Made by a program: the position numbers and the translations under genes. From Flavobacteriales bacterium (GTDB taxonomy: Bacteria > Bacteroidota > Bacteroidia > Flavobacteriales_F > PHOS-HE28): a stretch of DNA of 64,000 nt. The notes beneath the pieces are model-generated. The model saw only the letters and a program-made list of their open reading frames with translations, ran no database searches and was not told the origin of the DNA. Location: the NCBI GenBank assembly GCA_026129465.1, contig JAHCIA010000001.1:2803964-2867963 (forward strand), given 5' to 3'. Below are positions 24,959 to 34,610 of this stretch, piece after piece; position 1 is the stretch's first letter; every line of letters begins with the position of its first letter.

Positions 24959-25378
24959 TCACACCGCCATCACCTTCCGCTCCCACCTCATCCGCCAGCC
25001 CAGCAGCCCCAGCGCCACCAGGCACAGCGTGCTTTCGACCACCAACCACTGGCTGCCGAAGTCGCCCAACGGGCCTTCCACGGAGATGGTCATGAGGCGC
25101 GAGAGGGCGTACATGCCCCAGAAGAGCGCGATGAAGCCCAGCGCGGCTTTGCGGTCGGTGAAGACCAGGTAGAGCAACACGCCCAGGATGGCGATGCCCA
25201 CGCCTCCGTACACCCCGCGGATGGAGCTGTAGGCGTCGGTGTTGTCGAGCTTCACCTGCACGAGGTCCATCACGGCCTGCGGATCGCCGAAGGCCATGAA
25301 GCTCACGGAAAGGATGCCCATCACCGAGATGCCGATGAGCAGCCAGCTGCTGATGGAAAGAAGTCTGTTGGTACGCAT
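24959..25378 (-). CDS. DUF4345-type small membrane protein
   Basis: 139 residues with four hydrophobic segments: LLSISSWLLIGISVMGILSV, GVGIAILGVLLYLVF, ALGFIALFWGMYALSRLM and LVVESTLCLVALGLLGWRM. The loop DPQAVMDLVQVKLDNTDAYS and the phrase SIRGVYGGVGIAI fit the DUF4345 family (small four-helix membrane proteins of unknown function). A GACCTTTG box (25407-25414) and an FNR-like palindrome (25437-25452) lie upstream, in the region shared with divergent ppk2. Confidence 0.78.
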   Translation of the reverse strand: MRTNRLLSISSWLLIGISVMGILSVSFMAFGDPQAVMDLVQVKLDNTDAYSSIRGVYGGVGIAILGVLLYLVFTDRKAALGFIALFWGMYALSRLMTISVEGPLGDFGSQWLVVESTLCLVALGLLGWRMRWERKVMAV

Positions 25379-25406
25379 GATGTGGTGGTGTTATTGGTTT
25401 CGGCGG

Positions 25407-25414
25407 CAAAGGTC
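25407..25414 (-). promoter_or_regulatory. -7-like box of the DUF4345 gene (GACCTTTG)
   Basis: One mismatch to TAnnTTTG on the minus strand. If the box spans -11 to -4, the transcription start is about 25403, which places the palindrome centre at 25437-25452 about 41.5 bases upstream. Confidence 0.4.
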
Positions 25415-25436
25415 CCGGGGCCACGTCCCTCGGGCA

Positions 25437-25452
25437 CTTGATGTGGATCAAG
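25437..25452. promoter_or_regulatory. FNR/CRP-like operator (CTTGAT-N4-ATCAAG)
   Basis: CTTGATGTGGATCAAG is a perfect palindrome with a 4-base centre and contains the FNR consensus TTGATnnnnATCAA without mismatch. It sits between the divergent DUF4345 gene and ppk2, 89 bases before the ppk2 ATG. Confidence 0.6.
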
Positions 25453-25540
25453 AAGCGACCAGCGTCGGGTGGAGGGACCCGCTCGCGCACTCCACCTTCT
25501 CACCGCTTTCACCACCTTCACCACTCCAACAGCATGACCC

Positions 25541-26443
25541 ATGCGTGCCATCCACCTCTCCGACCCGCGCTTCGTCATCACCAGGCCCGGCACCTTCCGC
25601 CTGAAGGACCATGTGTGCGACCTGCCCAGTTCCGCCATCAAGAAGGAGTTGAAGAAGCAGCTTGATGCCGACAAAGCGGTGATCAGCGACCTGCAGGAAG
25701 TGCTCTACGCCTCAGGGAAGCATTCCGTGCTCCTGCTTTTCCAAGCCATGGATGCGGCCGGCAAGGACAGCTGCATCCGCCACGTGATGAGCGGCGTGAA
25801 CCCGCAGGGTGTGGACGTGCGCAGTTTCAAGGCACCCAGCACCAAGGAGCGCAACCATGACTTCCTGTGGCGCCACGCCAAGGCCATGCCCGAGCGCGGC
25901 TTCATCGGCATCCACAACCGCAGCCATTACGAGGAGGTGTTGGTGACCAAGGTGCATCCGAACTTCATCCTGGGGCAGAACATCCCCGGCATCCGCAACG
26001 AGAAGGACATCACGAAGAAGTTCTGGGAGCAGCGCTATGCGAGCATTCGCAACTTCGAGGAGCACCTGGCCCGCAACGGCACGGTGATCATGAAGTTCTT
26101 CCTGCACATGAGCAGGGAGGCGCAGCGGAAGCGCTTCCTCGAGCGCATCGACGATCCGAAGAAGAACTGGAAGTTCAGCACCGGTGATGTGGCCGAGCGA
26201 CGGCATTGGGACAAGTACCAGCAGGCCTACGAGGAGGCCATTCGCGCCACGGCCACGAAGCATGCGCCGTGGTACATCATTCCCGCCGATGAGCAGTGGG
26301 AGAGCCGCGCCTTCGTGGGCCGTCTGCTGCGGCTGCGCCTGGAAGCCTTGGGACTGAAGCATCCCGAGCTCCATCCGGAGGAAAAGGCCAGGCTGAGGGA
26401 CGCCCGTCGCGAACTGCTCGCGGAGAAAGCCTCCCGCCCTTGA
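25541..26443 (+). CDS. ppk2: Polyphosphate kinase 2 family protein
   Basis: 300 residues. Walker A VLLLFQAMDAAGKDSCIRHV, Walker B-like GFIGIHNRSHYEEVLVTKVH and the lid RFLERIDDPKKNWKFSTGDV define PPK2. The family moves phosphate between polyphosphate and nucleoside mono- or diphosphates. The single-domain form with an N-terminal extension resembles the class III/II cytosolic enzymes; direction of reaction is not deducible. The FNR-like palindrome upstream suggests redox-linked control. Confidence 0.9.
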   Translation: MRAIHLSDPRFVITRPGTFRLKDHVCDLPSSAIKKELKKQLDADKAVISDLQEVLYASGKHSVLLLFQAMDAAGKDSCIRHVMSGVNPQGVDVRSFKAPSTKERNHDFLWRHAKAMPERGFIGIHNRSHYEEVLVTKVHPNFILGQNIPGIRNEKDITKKFWEQRYASIRNFEEHLARNGTVIMKFFLHMSREAQRKRFLERIDDPKKNWKFSTGDVAERRHWDKYQQAYEEAIRATATKHAPWYIIPADEQWESRAFVGRLLRLRLEALGLKHPELHPEEKARLRDARRELLAEKASRP

Positions 26444-26450
26444 GCGGACG

Positions 26451-26458
26451 TACCTTCG
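26451..26458 (+). promoter_or_regulatory. -7 box (TACCTTCG) before the 26476 lipoprotein gene
   Basis: TACCTTCG, one base from TAnnTTTG, 17 bases before the ATG. Confidence 0.5.
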
Positions 26459-26475
26459 CGGGACCGAGACGCCCC

Positions 26476-26874
26476 ATGACCTTCCTCCGAACCCTGCCAT
26501 TGCTGCTGGCCACCGTGCTGCTCCAAGCCTGCGAGCGCGATGACACCCGGCCCACGGTGAACCCCACCATCGAGTTCCGCACCGAAGCCGGCTACACCTT
26601 CAACAACGCCACCGTGACGGTGGGCGATACACTCCTGGTGGGGGTGGTGATCAAGCGGGGCACCGACGCCATGAACCACTTCAAGGTCGCCCGCAGGTAC
26701 GACAACGGTCCGGAGGAAGTGACCGACAGCCTGTCGATGGGCACGGACGTCTTCGAATTCGACAAGACCATCGTCATCCGCGATGTGCCCGGCACCGAGT
26801 TGTGGCGCTTCAATGTGGTGGAGAACGACGGGGACGTCATCCGCCGCTCGCTGACCTTCACGGTGGAGGAGTAG
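26476..26874 (+). CDS. Small lipoprotein of unknown function
   Basis: 132 residues. MTFLRTLPLLLATVLLQACE gives a lipoprotein signal with a QAC lipobox. The mature part reads like one immunoglobulin-type domain: GYTFNNATVTVGDTLLVGVV, IKRGTDAMNHFKVARRYDNG, VFEFDKTIVIRDVPGTELWR and ending LTFTVEE. Such single-Ig lipoproteins are common in Bacteroidota, but I know no function. It has its own promoter box and ends 63 bases before aspS. Confidence 0.75.
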   Translation: MTFLRTLPLLLATVLLQACERDDTRPTVNPTIEFRTEAGYTFNNATVTVGDTLLVGVVIKRGTDAMNHFKVARRYDNGPEEVTDSLSMGTDVFEFDKTIVIRDVPGTELWRFNVVENDGDVIRRSLTFTVEE

Positions 26875-26900
26875 GCCCGCTACGGGTGGTAGCGCAAGGA

Positions 26901-26908
26901 TAACTTCG
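26901..26908 (+). promoter_or_regulatory. -7-like box of aspS (TAACTTCG)
   Basis: TAACTTCG, one mismatch to TAnnTTTG, 29 bases before the aspS ATG. Confidence 0.45.
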
Positions 26909-26937
26909 CGCCCTGCCCGCCCTTGGCGGCCTTGCCC

Positions 26938-28695
26938 ATGTACCGTACCCACACCTGCGGCGAACTCCGCCTCGCCGATGCCGGAAAGACCGTGACCCTC
27001 GCCGGATGGGTCCAACGCACCCGCGACCTGGGCGGCATGACCTTCGTGGACCTGCGCGACCGTTTCGGCATCACCCAACTCGGCTTCAACACCGAGCGGG
27101 ACAAAGCCCTATGCGAGCAAGCCAATGCATTGGGCCGCGAGTTCGTGGTACAGGCCACCGGGGTGGTGAAGGAGCGGGAAAGCAAGAACAGGAACATCCC
27201 CACCGGCGAGATCGAGCTGATCGTCACCGAGCTGAAGGTGCTCAACGCCGCGAAGACCCCGCCCTTCACCATCGAGGAGGAGACGGATGGCGGCGATGAG
27301 TTGCGCGCGAAATACCGCTACCTCGACCTGCGCCGCGCCAACGTGCGCCGCAACTTCGAGCTGCGCCACCGTATGGCCATCGAAGTGCGAAACTATCTCA
27401 GCGCGCAGCACTTCCTGGAAGTGGAGACGCCCGTGCTGATCAAGAGCACGCCAGAAGGCGCGCGCGATTTCGTGGTGCCCAGCCGCATGAACCAGGGCGA
27501 GTTCTACGCGCTGCCGCAAAGCCCGCAGACCTTCAAGCAATTGCTGATGGTGGCCGGCTTCGACCGCTACTTCCAGATCGTGAAGTGCTTCCGCGATGAG
27601 GACCTGCGTGCCGACCGGCAGCCCGAATTCACGCAGATCGATTGCGAGATGGCCTTCGTGGAGCAGGAGGATATCCTCAACACCTTCGAGGGCATGGCGA
27701 AGCACCTGTTCAAGTCCATTCACCGGGTTGAATTCAACGAGGCCTTCCCACGCATGTCGTTCGATGAGGCGATGAAGCACTACGGCTGCGACAAGCCGGA
27801 TCTGCGCTTCGGCATGCGCTTCCACGAGCTGAACGATCTCGCGCAGGGTAAGGGCTTCAAGGTCTTCGACGATGCCGAACTCGTTGTCGGCATCAATGCT
27901 GAAGGCTGCGCGAACTGGAGCCGCAAGCAAACCGACGCGCTGATCGACTTCGTGAAGCGCCCGCAGATCGGCGCCACCGGCATCGTCTTCGTGAAGTGGA
28001 CCGAGGAAGGACTGAAGAGCACCGTGGACAAGTTCTTCACCCCTGAGCAGCTGCATGCATGGGCCAGTCGCTTCGGCATGAAGCAAGGCGACCTGCTATG
28101 CATCGTGGCGGGCAAGGCCGATAAGGCGCGCAAGCAACTGAACGAACTGCGGCTGCACATGGGCGAGCTGCTTGGCCTGCGCGACCCGAAGGTCTTCAAG
28201 CCGTTGTGGGTGATCGATTTCCCCCTTCTGGAGCAAGATGAAGAAACCGGCCGCTGGCACGCCATGCACCATCCCTTCACGGCCCCGAAGCCCGAGGATG
28301 CACAGAAGCTCGTGAGCCAGCAAGACCTGGGCAGCGTGCGCGCCAACGCCTACGACCTGGTGATCAACGGCACCGAGATCGGCGGCGGCAGCATCCGCAT
28401 CCACGACCGCGCCATGCAGGAGGCGATGTTCCGTGTGCTGGGTTTCACGGATGAAGACGCCCGCTACAAGTTCGGCTTCCTCATGGACGCGTTCGAGTAT
28501 GGCGCGCCCCCGCACGGCGGCGCGGCCTTCGGCTTCGACCGCTGGGTGGCGCTCTTCGGCCACCGCACGGACATCCGCGAGTTCATCGCCTTCCCGAAGA
28601 ACAACGCGGGGCGCGATGTGATGATCGACGCGCCGAGCCGGATCGATGAGGAGCAGCTGAAGGAGTTGGGGATCGCCGCCGGATCGCGCGCCTAG
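26938..28695 (+). CDS. aspS: Aspartyl-tRNA synthetase
   Basis: 585 residues from ATG 26938 ([20 protein letters not shown]). An OB-fold anticodon domain ([20 protein letters not shown]) precedes the class II catalytic core: [20 protein letters not shown], motif 2 [20 protein letters not shown] and motif 3 [20 protein letters not shown], with the bacterial GAD insertion between. It charges tRNA-Asp, and length and insertion fit the bacterial-type enzyme. Its stop overlaps the convergent T9SS gene by four bases. Confidence 0.97.
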   Translation: MYRTHTCGELRLADAGKTVTLAGWVQRTRDLGGMTFVDLRDRFGITQLGFNTERDKALCEQANALGREFVVQATGVVKERESKNRNIPTGEIELIVTELKVLNAAKTPPFTIEEETDGGDELRAKYRYLDLRRANVRRNFELRHRMAIEVRNYLSAQHFLEVETPVLIKSTPEGARDFVVPSRMNQGEFYALPQSPQTFKQLLMVAGFDRYFQIVKCFRDEDLRADRQPEFTQIDCEMAFVEQEDILNTFEGMAKHLFKSIHRVEFNEAFPRMSFDEAMKHYGCDKPDLRFGMRFHELNDLAQGKGFKVFDDAELVVGINAEGCANWSRKQTDALIDFVKRPQIGATGIVFVKWTEEGLKSTVDKFFTPEQLHAWASRFGMKQGDLLCIVAGKADKARKQLNELRLHMGELLGLRDPKVFKPLWVIDFPLLEQDEETGRWHAMHHPFTAPKPEDAQKLVSQQDLGSVRANAYDLVINGTEIGGGSIRIHDRAMQEAMFRVLGFTDEDARYKFGFLMDAFEYGAPPHGGAAFGFDRWVALFGHRTDIREFIAFPKNNAGRDVMIDAPSRIDEEQLKELGIAAGSRA

Positions 28696-30350
28696 TGCTT
28701 CACGATGCGGAAGACCACAGGTGCGGCAGGCGCCACCCGGGTCACCCGGAACAGGTAGATCCCAGCAGGTGACCCGGCCAGGGAGACCCGGTCGCTGGGT
28801 CCCACTTCATGGACCAGCCGGCCCTGAGCGTCCACCACGGTGATCCAGGACGGTGTGGACGGCAGCAGGAAGGCCAGTTCCTGATAGGGATCGTAAAGCA
28901 GGTCCAGTGTCGTGACTTCCGTTCCGGGCAGGCCCGTGGTCATGTCCGCCAGCTTCACCAGAAAACCATCGCCACCGCCACCGAAGAATTCCTGCTGCGC
29001 GCCCGGCGTGGCGATGCCACTGGCCGAGAGGGTGCTGCCGCTCACCACCGCCCAGCCGTCGGGATGTGCGCGCGCCGCGAATAGACCATCGCCCGAAGGG
29101 CCGCCGAGGTAGCTGCCCCAGAGCCGTGCACCGCTGGGGGTGAACCGGGCCAAATAACCATCGGACAGCCCCGCGTTCGCTGGCTGGAACGCATCCGGGG
29201 TGGCGATGCCCGACGGCGATCCACTTTGACCGGCGAGCAGGATGGTGCCGTCGTTGGTCACAGCCACACCGCGTGCGTCGTCGTAATTGCCGCCGCCATA
29301 GTAGGTGCCCCATTGCAGTATGCCGTCCGAATTGAAGCGCGCGAGGAAGGCATCGAAACCGCCCGCCAGCGTGTTCTGGTGTCCATTCAGGGCGATGCCT
29401 GCCGCGGAAGTGGTCGATCCAGCCAGGCAGATGTTCCCCATGGGGTCGCTGGTCACTTCCAAGGCCTGGTCGAAGCCGCCTCCACCGTAATAGGTGCCCC
29501 ACAGCCGTACTCCGGCCGCATCGAATTTCATCAGAAAGGCGTCCCGGCCACCACCCGGTGTGTCCTGATGGGCGGCTCCCGCATGGATGCCGGCCGCTGA
29601 TTGGGTGGAACCGCACACGATCACCGCACCGTCGCCGTCCACGTGCACGCTCTCGCCATAGTCCACCGCATCACCGCCGATGAAAGTGCACCACAACAGC
29701 AGGCCATCCGCGTCGTACTTCGCCAGGAAAGCATCGCTGCCGCCACCGCCATGAACGCCTTGGTGGGCTCCTGGTGTGGCGAAGCCGTACAAGCTCTGCG
29801 TGTTGCCCGTCACATACACCGATCCATCAGCGGAGGTGGCCACCGAGATGATCGCGTCGAGTGCCTCCCCGCCCAGGTAGGTGCTCCACAGCAAGGCGCC
29901 ATCCTCGGAGTAGCAGGCCAGGAAACCATCGCTTTCGCCACCACCGTAGGCCGGCTGGCCCGCATTGAAGGAGAGGTCCGATTGCGAAGTGGTGTGGCCC
30001 GCCAGCATCACGCGGCCCCCGGCGGCGATGGCCACCGCGCTGCCGTAATCATGGCCGGGACCTCCGAGGTAGGTGGCCCATTGCAGCAGGCCTTGCGCGT
30101 TGAAGCGTGCCACATGGCCATCGAAATTTCCGCCGCCATGGACCGCCTGTGCCGCGTCGAAAGCGATACCGGAGATCGATGCGGTGCGGCCGCCCAGCGC
30201 GATGCTCCCGTTGGTGTCCAGCGCCAGAGCCACGCCCCAGTCCTCGGCGGGGCCACCATGATAGGTGGCCCATTGGGGTTGGAGCGCTTGTGCGTGAAGC
30301 GTTGCGGTTTGTGCCAGGGCGAACATGAGCATGGTGCAGGTCCTGTGCAT
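28692..30350 (-). CDS. SBBP-repeat T9SS-sorted secreted protein
   Basis: 552 residues. After a signal peptide ([15 protein letters not shown]) come about eight propeller blades of the SBBP type: [80 protein letters not shown] and more, each followed by an AGxTTS / VTGNTQS strand. From about residue 470 a short T9SS sorting domain follows ([35 protein letters not shown]). Probably a surface-attached beta-propeller; no catalytic motif. Confidence 0.85.
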   Translation of the reverse strand: MHRTCTMLMFALAQTATLHAQALQPQWATYHGGPAEDWGVALALDTNGSIALGGRTASISGIAFDAAQAVHGGGNFDGHVARFNAQGLLQWATYLGGPGHDYGSAVAIAAGGRVMLAGHTTSQSDLSFNAGQPAYGGGESDGFLACYSEDGALLWSTYLGGEALDAIISVATSADGSVYVTGNTQSLYGFATPGAHQGVHGGGGSDAFLAKYDADGLLLWCTFIGGDAVDYGESVHVDGDGAVIVCGSTQSAAGIHAGAAHQDTPGGGRDAFLMKFDAAGVRLWGTYYGGGGFDQALEVTSDPMGNICLAGSTTSAAGIALNGHQNTLAGGFDAFLARFNSDGILQWGTYYGGGNYDDARGVAVTNDGTILLAGQSGSPSGIATPDAFQPANAGLSDGYLARFTPSGARLWGSYLGGPSGDGLFAARAHPDGWAVVSGSTLSASGIATPGAQQEFFGGGGDGFLVKLADMTTGLPGTEVTTLDLLYDPYQELAFLLPSTPSWITVVDAQGRLVHEVGPSDRVSLAGSPAGIYLFRVTRVAPAAPVVFRIVKH

Positions 30351-30424
30351 GCCGTTGGATTTGCGGCAGCAATGTTAGCGGGCACGAGGTGTATACGCGT
30401 TGTGTATTGCGCATCTTCGCGGGG

Positions 30425-30901
30425 ATGCGAGACGATGATCGTTTTCTGCGCGAGGCCATCGCCCTGGCCCGCCAAGGCATGGACCGCAACGAGGGCGGAC
30501 CCTTCGGCTGTGTGATCGTGAAGGACGGTGCGGTCATCGGGCGCGGCAACAACCGGGTGACCAGCAGCAACGATCCCACGGCGCATGCCGAGGTGGTGGC
30601 GATCCGCGAAGCCTGCCGGTCGCTCGGGGCCTTCCAGCTGGACGGCTGCACGCTTTATACCAGTTGCGAGCCCTGCCCCATGTGCCTGGGCGCCATCTAC
30701 TGGGCGCGCCCGGACCGCATCGTGTTCGCCGCCACGCGTGAGGATGCCGCCGAGGCGGGCTTCGATGACCAGCTGATCTACGACGAATTGCCGCTGCCTC
30801 CGGAGCAACGGCGGATCCCCACCCAGGCGCGCGTGCTGCGCCACGAAGCGCGGGCGGTGTTCGAGGATTGGAAGGCCAAGGAGGACAAGGTGCGCTACTG
30901 A
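30425..30901 (+). CDS. guaD: Guanine deaminase, cytidine-deaminase fold
   Basis: 158 residues from ATG 30425. Zinc site: TAHAEVVAIREACRSLGAFQ (HAE) and LYTSCEPCPMCLGAIYWARP (PCxxC). The tail DAAEAGFDDQLIYDELPLPP follows the Bacillus subtilis guanine deaminase pattern closely, which separates it from the tRNA adenosine deaminase TadA. It converts guanine to xanthine in purine salvage. It ends 3 bases before mtfA. An upstream start at 30389 lies in the promoter region. Confidence 0.88.
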   Translation: MRDDDRFLREAIALARQGMDRNEGGPFGCVIVKDGAVIGRGNNRVTSSNDPTAHAEVVAIREACRSLGAFQLDGCTLYTSCEPCPMCLGAIYWARPDRIVFAATREDAAEAGFDDQLIYDELPLPPEQRRIPTQARVLRHEARAVFEDWKAKEDKVRY

Positions 30902-30904
30902 GGC

Positions 30905-31690
30905 ATGCATGAGGATCCGTCCGTGGGTTGGTGGCCCTTCATCCTGGCGTTCGGCGGGATGACCCTGTTCCTCGTCATGAAGCTGCGGGAGTCGGGCCTT
31001 TGGGGCCGGACCACGGCGCTCGATCGGCGACATCGGTCCATCCTCGCCAAGTACGCCATCCACTACCAACGGCTGGACCCCGTGCTGAAGCGCAAGTTCG
31101 AGCGCATCGTGGCGGCCTTCGTGCATGACAAGGAGTGGCGTGGGGCCGGCATGGCCGTGGCCGAGGAGATGAAGGTGATGATCAGCGCATGCGCGGCCGA
31201 ATTGCTGCTCGGCTTTCCGGAGGAGCCGGTGCTGAAGCACTTCGAGACCATCGTCGTGTTCCCGGACACCTACCGCAGCACCACCTCAGGACACATGCAC
31301 CAGGGCGAGGTGCGCCCCAAGGCCGGCATCATCATGATCTCCTGGAAGGACTTCCTGCACGGTTACGCGCACACCCGCGATGCGCACAACGTGGGCCTGC
31401 ACGAGATGGCGCACGCGCTGTGGTTCGAGAACCGCATCGCCAACGGGGAACAGGACTTCATCCACCCGGAGTTGTTGCAGGACTGGATCGATCATGCCGA
31501 TGCGGAGATCGAGCGGATCAAGGGTGGGCAAAGCCGCTTGTTGCGCAGCTATGCGGGCACCAACCAGGCGGAGTTCTTCGCTGTGGCGGTGGAGTACTTC
31601 TTTGAGCGCCCCAAGGAGTTCAGGGAGGACCTGCCGGAACTCTACGCCACGTTGAGCGCCATGCTGCGCCAGGACCCGGCTTCGTTGTAG
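30905..31690 (+). CDS. mtfA: Zinc-dependent peptidase, MtfA/M90 family
   Basis: 261 residues. An N-terminal hydrophobic segment (WWPFILAFGGMTLFLVMKL) is followed by the MtfA core: VMISACAAELLLGFPEEPVL, VVFPDTYRSTTSGHMHQGEV, MISWKDFLHGYAHTRDAHNV and the zinc motif GLHEMAHALWFEN (HExxH). A downstream Glu is in NQAEFFAVAVEYFFERPKEF. In E. coli MtfA binds Mlc and affects glucose uptake; the Bacteroidota role is unknown. It directly follows guaD, and converges with sdhB. Confidence 0.87.
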   Translation: MHEDPSVGWWPFILAFGGMTLFLVMKLRESGLWGRTTALDRRHRSILAKYAIHYQRLDPVLKRKFERIVAAFVHDKEWRGAGMAVAEEMKVMISACAAELLLGFPEEPVLKHFETIVVFPDTYRSTTSGHMHQGEVRPKAGIIMISWKDFLHGYAHTRDAHNVGLHEMAHALWFENRIANGEQDFIHPELLQDWIDHADAEIERIKGGQSRLLRSYAGTNQAEFFAVAVEYFFERPKEFREDLPELYATLSAMLRQDPASL

Positions 31691-31697
31691 CGGAGGT

Positions 31698-32456
31698 TCA
31701 CTCCTTCGTCACGCTCGCCACCAGGTACTCCCGGTTCATGCGAGCGATGTGCTCCAGACTGATGCCCTTGGGGCATTCCACCTCGCAGGCGCCGGTGTTG
31801 CTGCAGTTGCCGAAGCCCTCCTTGTCCATCTGCTCCACCATGGCCAGCACGCGGCGTTCGGCTTCGGGACGCCCCTGGGGCAGCAGCGCGAACTGGCTCA
31901 CCTTGGCGGCCACGAAAAGCATGGCGCTGCTGTTCACGCAAGTGGCCACGCAGGCGCCGCAGCCGATGCAGGTGGCCGCGTCGAAGGCCTTGTCGGCGTC
32001 GTCCTTGGGGATGGGGACCGCGTTGCCGTCCACCAGGTTGCCGCTGGTGTTCACACTCACGAAGCCGCCTGCGGCCTGGATGCGGTCGAAGGCGCCGCGG
32101 TCCACGGCCAGGTCCTTGATCACCGGGAAGGCCCCTGCGCGCCACGGTTCCACGTGGATGGTGTCGCCGTCCTTGAACTTGCGCATGTGCAGCTGGCAGG
32201 TGGTGATCATGCGGCCCGGTCCATGCGCCTCGCCATTGATGAACAGGCTGCACGATCCGCAGATACCCTCGCGGCAGTCGTGGTCGAACGCGATCGGGTC
32301 CTTCCCCTGGCGCACGAGGTCGTCGTTCAGCACGTCCAGCATCTCCAGGAACGACATGTCCTCGGAGACATCGTTCACGGGGTAGGTCTCCATGCGGCCT
32401 TTGTCGTTGGGACCGGATTGGCGCCAGATCTTCAGTGTCAGTTTCATGTTGCCCAT
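31698..32456 (-). CDS. sdhB: Succinate dehydrogenase / fumarate reductase iron-sulfur subunit
   Basis: 252 residues (249 from the second ATG). [2Fe-2S] motif [20 protein letters not shown], and the C-terminal cluster cysteines in [18 protein letters not shown] and [20 protein letters not shown]. It passes electrons from the flavoprotein to the quinone. It is the last gene of the sdhC-sdhA-sdhB operon, 50 bases after sdhA. Confidence 0.96.
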   Translation of the reverse strand: MGNMKLTLKIWRQSGPNDKGRMETYPVNDVSEDMSFLEMLDVLNDDLVRQGKDPIAFDHDCREGICGSCSLFINGEAHGPGRMITTCQLHMRKFKDGDTIHVEPWRAGAFPVIKDLAVDRGAFDRIQAAGGFVSVNTSGNLVDGNAVPIPKDDADKAFDAATCIGCGACVATCVNSSAMLFVAAKVSQFALLPQGRPEAERRVLAMVEQMDKEGFGNCSNTGACEVECPKGISLEHIARMNREYLVASVTKE

Positions 32457-32506
32457 GTTCCTGTCGGATCAGGCAGGTCGACCCCGAGGGTCGACGCTGC
32501 CGGGGT

Positions 32507-34510
32507 CTATTTGTATGAACGTTGCGTCAGTTTCACCTCCTCGAACGTCAGCGGCTCCTTGTGCAGGTTGGCCTTTCCGGGATCACCGGTCCATTCCCAG
32601 GCCGCCACGTAGGCGTAGTTGGCATCATCGCGGAGGGCCTCACCGTCGGGGGTCTGGTATTCCTCGCGAAAGTGGCCGCCGCAGCTTTCGTTGCGGTCCA
32701 GCGCGTCCAGGCACATCAGCTCGCCCAACTCCAGGAAGTCGGCCACACGACCGGCTTTCTCCAGTTCCTGGTTGAACGCATTGGCCTTGCCCGGCACCCG
32801 CACGTCCTTCCAGAACTCTTCCCGGATCTGGCGGATCTCCTGGATGGCCTGTTTCAAGCCCTCCGCGTTGCGGGCCATGCCGCACTTGTCCCACATCACC
32901 TTGCCCAGGCGGCGGTGGAATTCGTCCACGGGCTTGGTGCCCTTGTTGTTCAGGAAGTGGTCGATCCGGTCCTTCACGGCCTTCTCCGCCTCGTCGAACT
33001 CCGCACGCTTGGTGTCGATGGGGCCGGTGCGGATGTCGTCGGCGAGGTAGTCGCCCACGGTATAGGGCACCACGAAGTAGCCGTCGGCCAGTCCCTGCAT
33101 CAAGGCTGAAGCACCGAGGCGGTTGGCGCCGTGGTCGCTGAAGTTGGCCTCGCCCAAGGCGAAGAGGCCCGGCACGGTGGTCTGCAGGTTGTAGTCCACC
33201 CAAAGACCGCCCATGGTGTAGTGCACGGCAGGGTAGATCTTCATCGCGTCCTTGTAAGGATCCTCGCCGACGATGTTCTCGTACATGTCGAAGAGGTTGC
33301 CATACTTGGCGCTCACCACTTTCTCGCCCAGTTCACGGACCAGCTCCTTGCCGGGGTTCTCGATCTTCTGCACGTTGGCCTCCAGCTTCCCGTAGCGCTC
33401 GATGGCGGCGGCGAAATCGAGGTACACCGCCTCACCGGTCTTGTTCACCCCGAAGCCCGCATCGCAGCGCTCCTTGGCGGCGCGGCTGGCCACGTCGCGG
33501 GGTACCAGGTTGCCGAAGGCCGGGTAGCGGCGCTCCAGGTAGTAGTCGCGGTCGGCCTCGGGAATGTCGCTGCCTTTCTTGCGGCCCTCACGGATCGCCT
33601 GGGCATCCTCCAGTTTCGCAGGCACCCAGATGCGACCGTCGTTGCGCAGCGATTCGCTCATCAGCGTGAGCTTGCTCTGGTGCTCACCGCTGACCGGTAT
33701 GCAGGTGGGGTGGATCTGCGTGTAGCAAGGGTTGCCGAAGTAGGCCCCGCGCTTGTGCGCCTTCCACGCGGCCGTGACGTTGCTGCCCATGGCGTTGGTG
33801 CTCAGGAAGAACACGTTGCCGTAGCCGCCGGTGCAGAGCAGCACCGCGTGCGCGCCATGCCGCTCGATCTCGCCGGTGATGAGGTTTCTCGCGATGATGC
33901 CGCGCGCCTTGCCGTCCACCACCACCACATCGAGCATCTCGTGGCGGTCGAACATCTTCACCGTGCCTTTGCCCACCTGGCGCATCAGCGCGCTGTAGGC
34001 GCCGAGCAGCAGCTGCTGCCCTGTCTGCCCACGGGCGTAAAAGGTGCGGCTCACCTGCACACCGCCGAAGGAGCGGTTGTCCAGCAGTCCCCCGTAGTCG
34101 CGGGCGAATGGCACACCCTGCGCCACGCATTGGTCGATGATGTTCGCGCTCACCTCGGCCAGGCGGTACACGTTGGCCTCGCGGGCCCGGTAGTCACCGC
34201 CCTTCACCGTGTCGTAGAACAGACGGTAGGTGCTGTCGCCATCGTTCTGGTAGTTCTTCGCTGCGTTGATGCCACCTTGCGCCGCGATGCTGTGGGCCCG
34301 ACGCGCGCTGTCCTGGAAGCAGAAGGCCTTCACGTTGTAGCCCATTTCCGCCAGAGAGGCCGCGGCGCTGGCGCCGGCCAGACCAGTGCCCACCACGATC
34401 ACGTCGATGCGTCGTTTGTTGGCGGGTGCCACGATGCGGATGTGGCCCTTGTGGTCGGTCCACTTCTTTTCGAATGGACCGGCGGGGATCTTGCTGTCGA
34501 GCTTGCTCAT
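32507..34510 (-). CDS. sdhA: Succinate dehydrogenase / fumarate reductase flavoprotein subunit
   Basis: 667 residues. The FAD-binding start [20 protein letters not shown] and the covalent-flavin histidine motif [20 protein letters not shown] are clear, followed by [10 protein letters not shown] and [20 protein letters not shown]. The length and lack of a separate second anchor fit the type B complex used with menaquinone in Bacteroidota. Upstream, between sdhC and sdhA, lies an inverted CAAC/GTTG heptad array (34519-34586) that ends 9 bases before the ATG. Confidence 0.96.
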   Translation of the reverse strand: MSKLDSKIPAGPFEKKWTDHKGHIRIVAPANKRRIDVIVVGTGLAGASAAASLAEMGYNVKAFCFQDSARRAHSIAAQGGINAAKNYQNDGDSTYRLFYDTVKGGDYRAREANVYRLAEVSANIIDQCVAQGVPFARDYGGLLDNRSFGGVQVSRTFYARGQTGQQLLLGAYSALMRQVGKGTVKMFDRHEMLDVVVVDGKARGIIARNLITGEIERHGAHAVLLCTGGYGNVFFLSTNAMGSNVTAAWKAHKRGAYFGNPCYTQIHPTCIPVSGEHQSKLTLMSESLRNDGRIWVPAKLEDAQAIREGRKKGSDIPEADRDYYLERRYPAFGNLVPRDVASRAAKERCDAGFGVNKTGEAVYLDFAAAIERYGKLEANVQKIENPGKELVRELGEKVVSAKYGNLFDMYENIVGEDPYKDAMKIYPAVHYTMGGLWVDYNLQTTVPGLFALGEANFSDHGANRLGASALMQGLADGYFVVPYTVGDYLADDIRTGPIDTKRAEFDEAEKAVKDRIDHFLNNKGTKPVDEFHRRLGKVMWDKCGMARNAEGLKQAIQEIRQIREEFWKDVRVPGKANAFNQELEKAGRVADFLELGELMCLDALDRNESCGGHFREEYQTPDGEALRDDANYAYVAAWEWTGDPGKANLHKEPLTFEEVKLTQRSYK

Positions 34511-34518
34511 GGAATGCG

Positions 34519-34586
34519 GTTGTCGGTTGACCGTTGTCCGTGGTCAAGCTGCCGATGCGGGGGTCGGACAAATGACAACTGACAAC
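34519..34586. repeat. Inverted GTTG/CAAC heptad arrays between sdhC and sdhA
   Basis: On the plus strand GTTG occurs at 34519, 34526 and 34533 (GTGG at 34540), exactly 7 apart. CAA occurs at 34569, 34576 and 34583, again 7 apart. The two arms (34519-34539 and 34566-34586) are inverted repeats with about five mismatches over 21 bases and a 26-base loop, so the sdh transcript could fold a hairpin here. Confidence 0.75.
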
Positions 34587-34610
34587 TGGCGCTTGGCATG
34601 CGTGCGTGGA

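Noticed and set aside
25490-25540. CACC-rich stretch before ppk2 as another heptad array
   Set aside because: The CAC cores are spaced irregularly and do not hold the 7-bp phase seen in the CAAC arrays.
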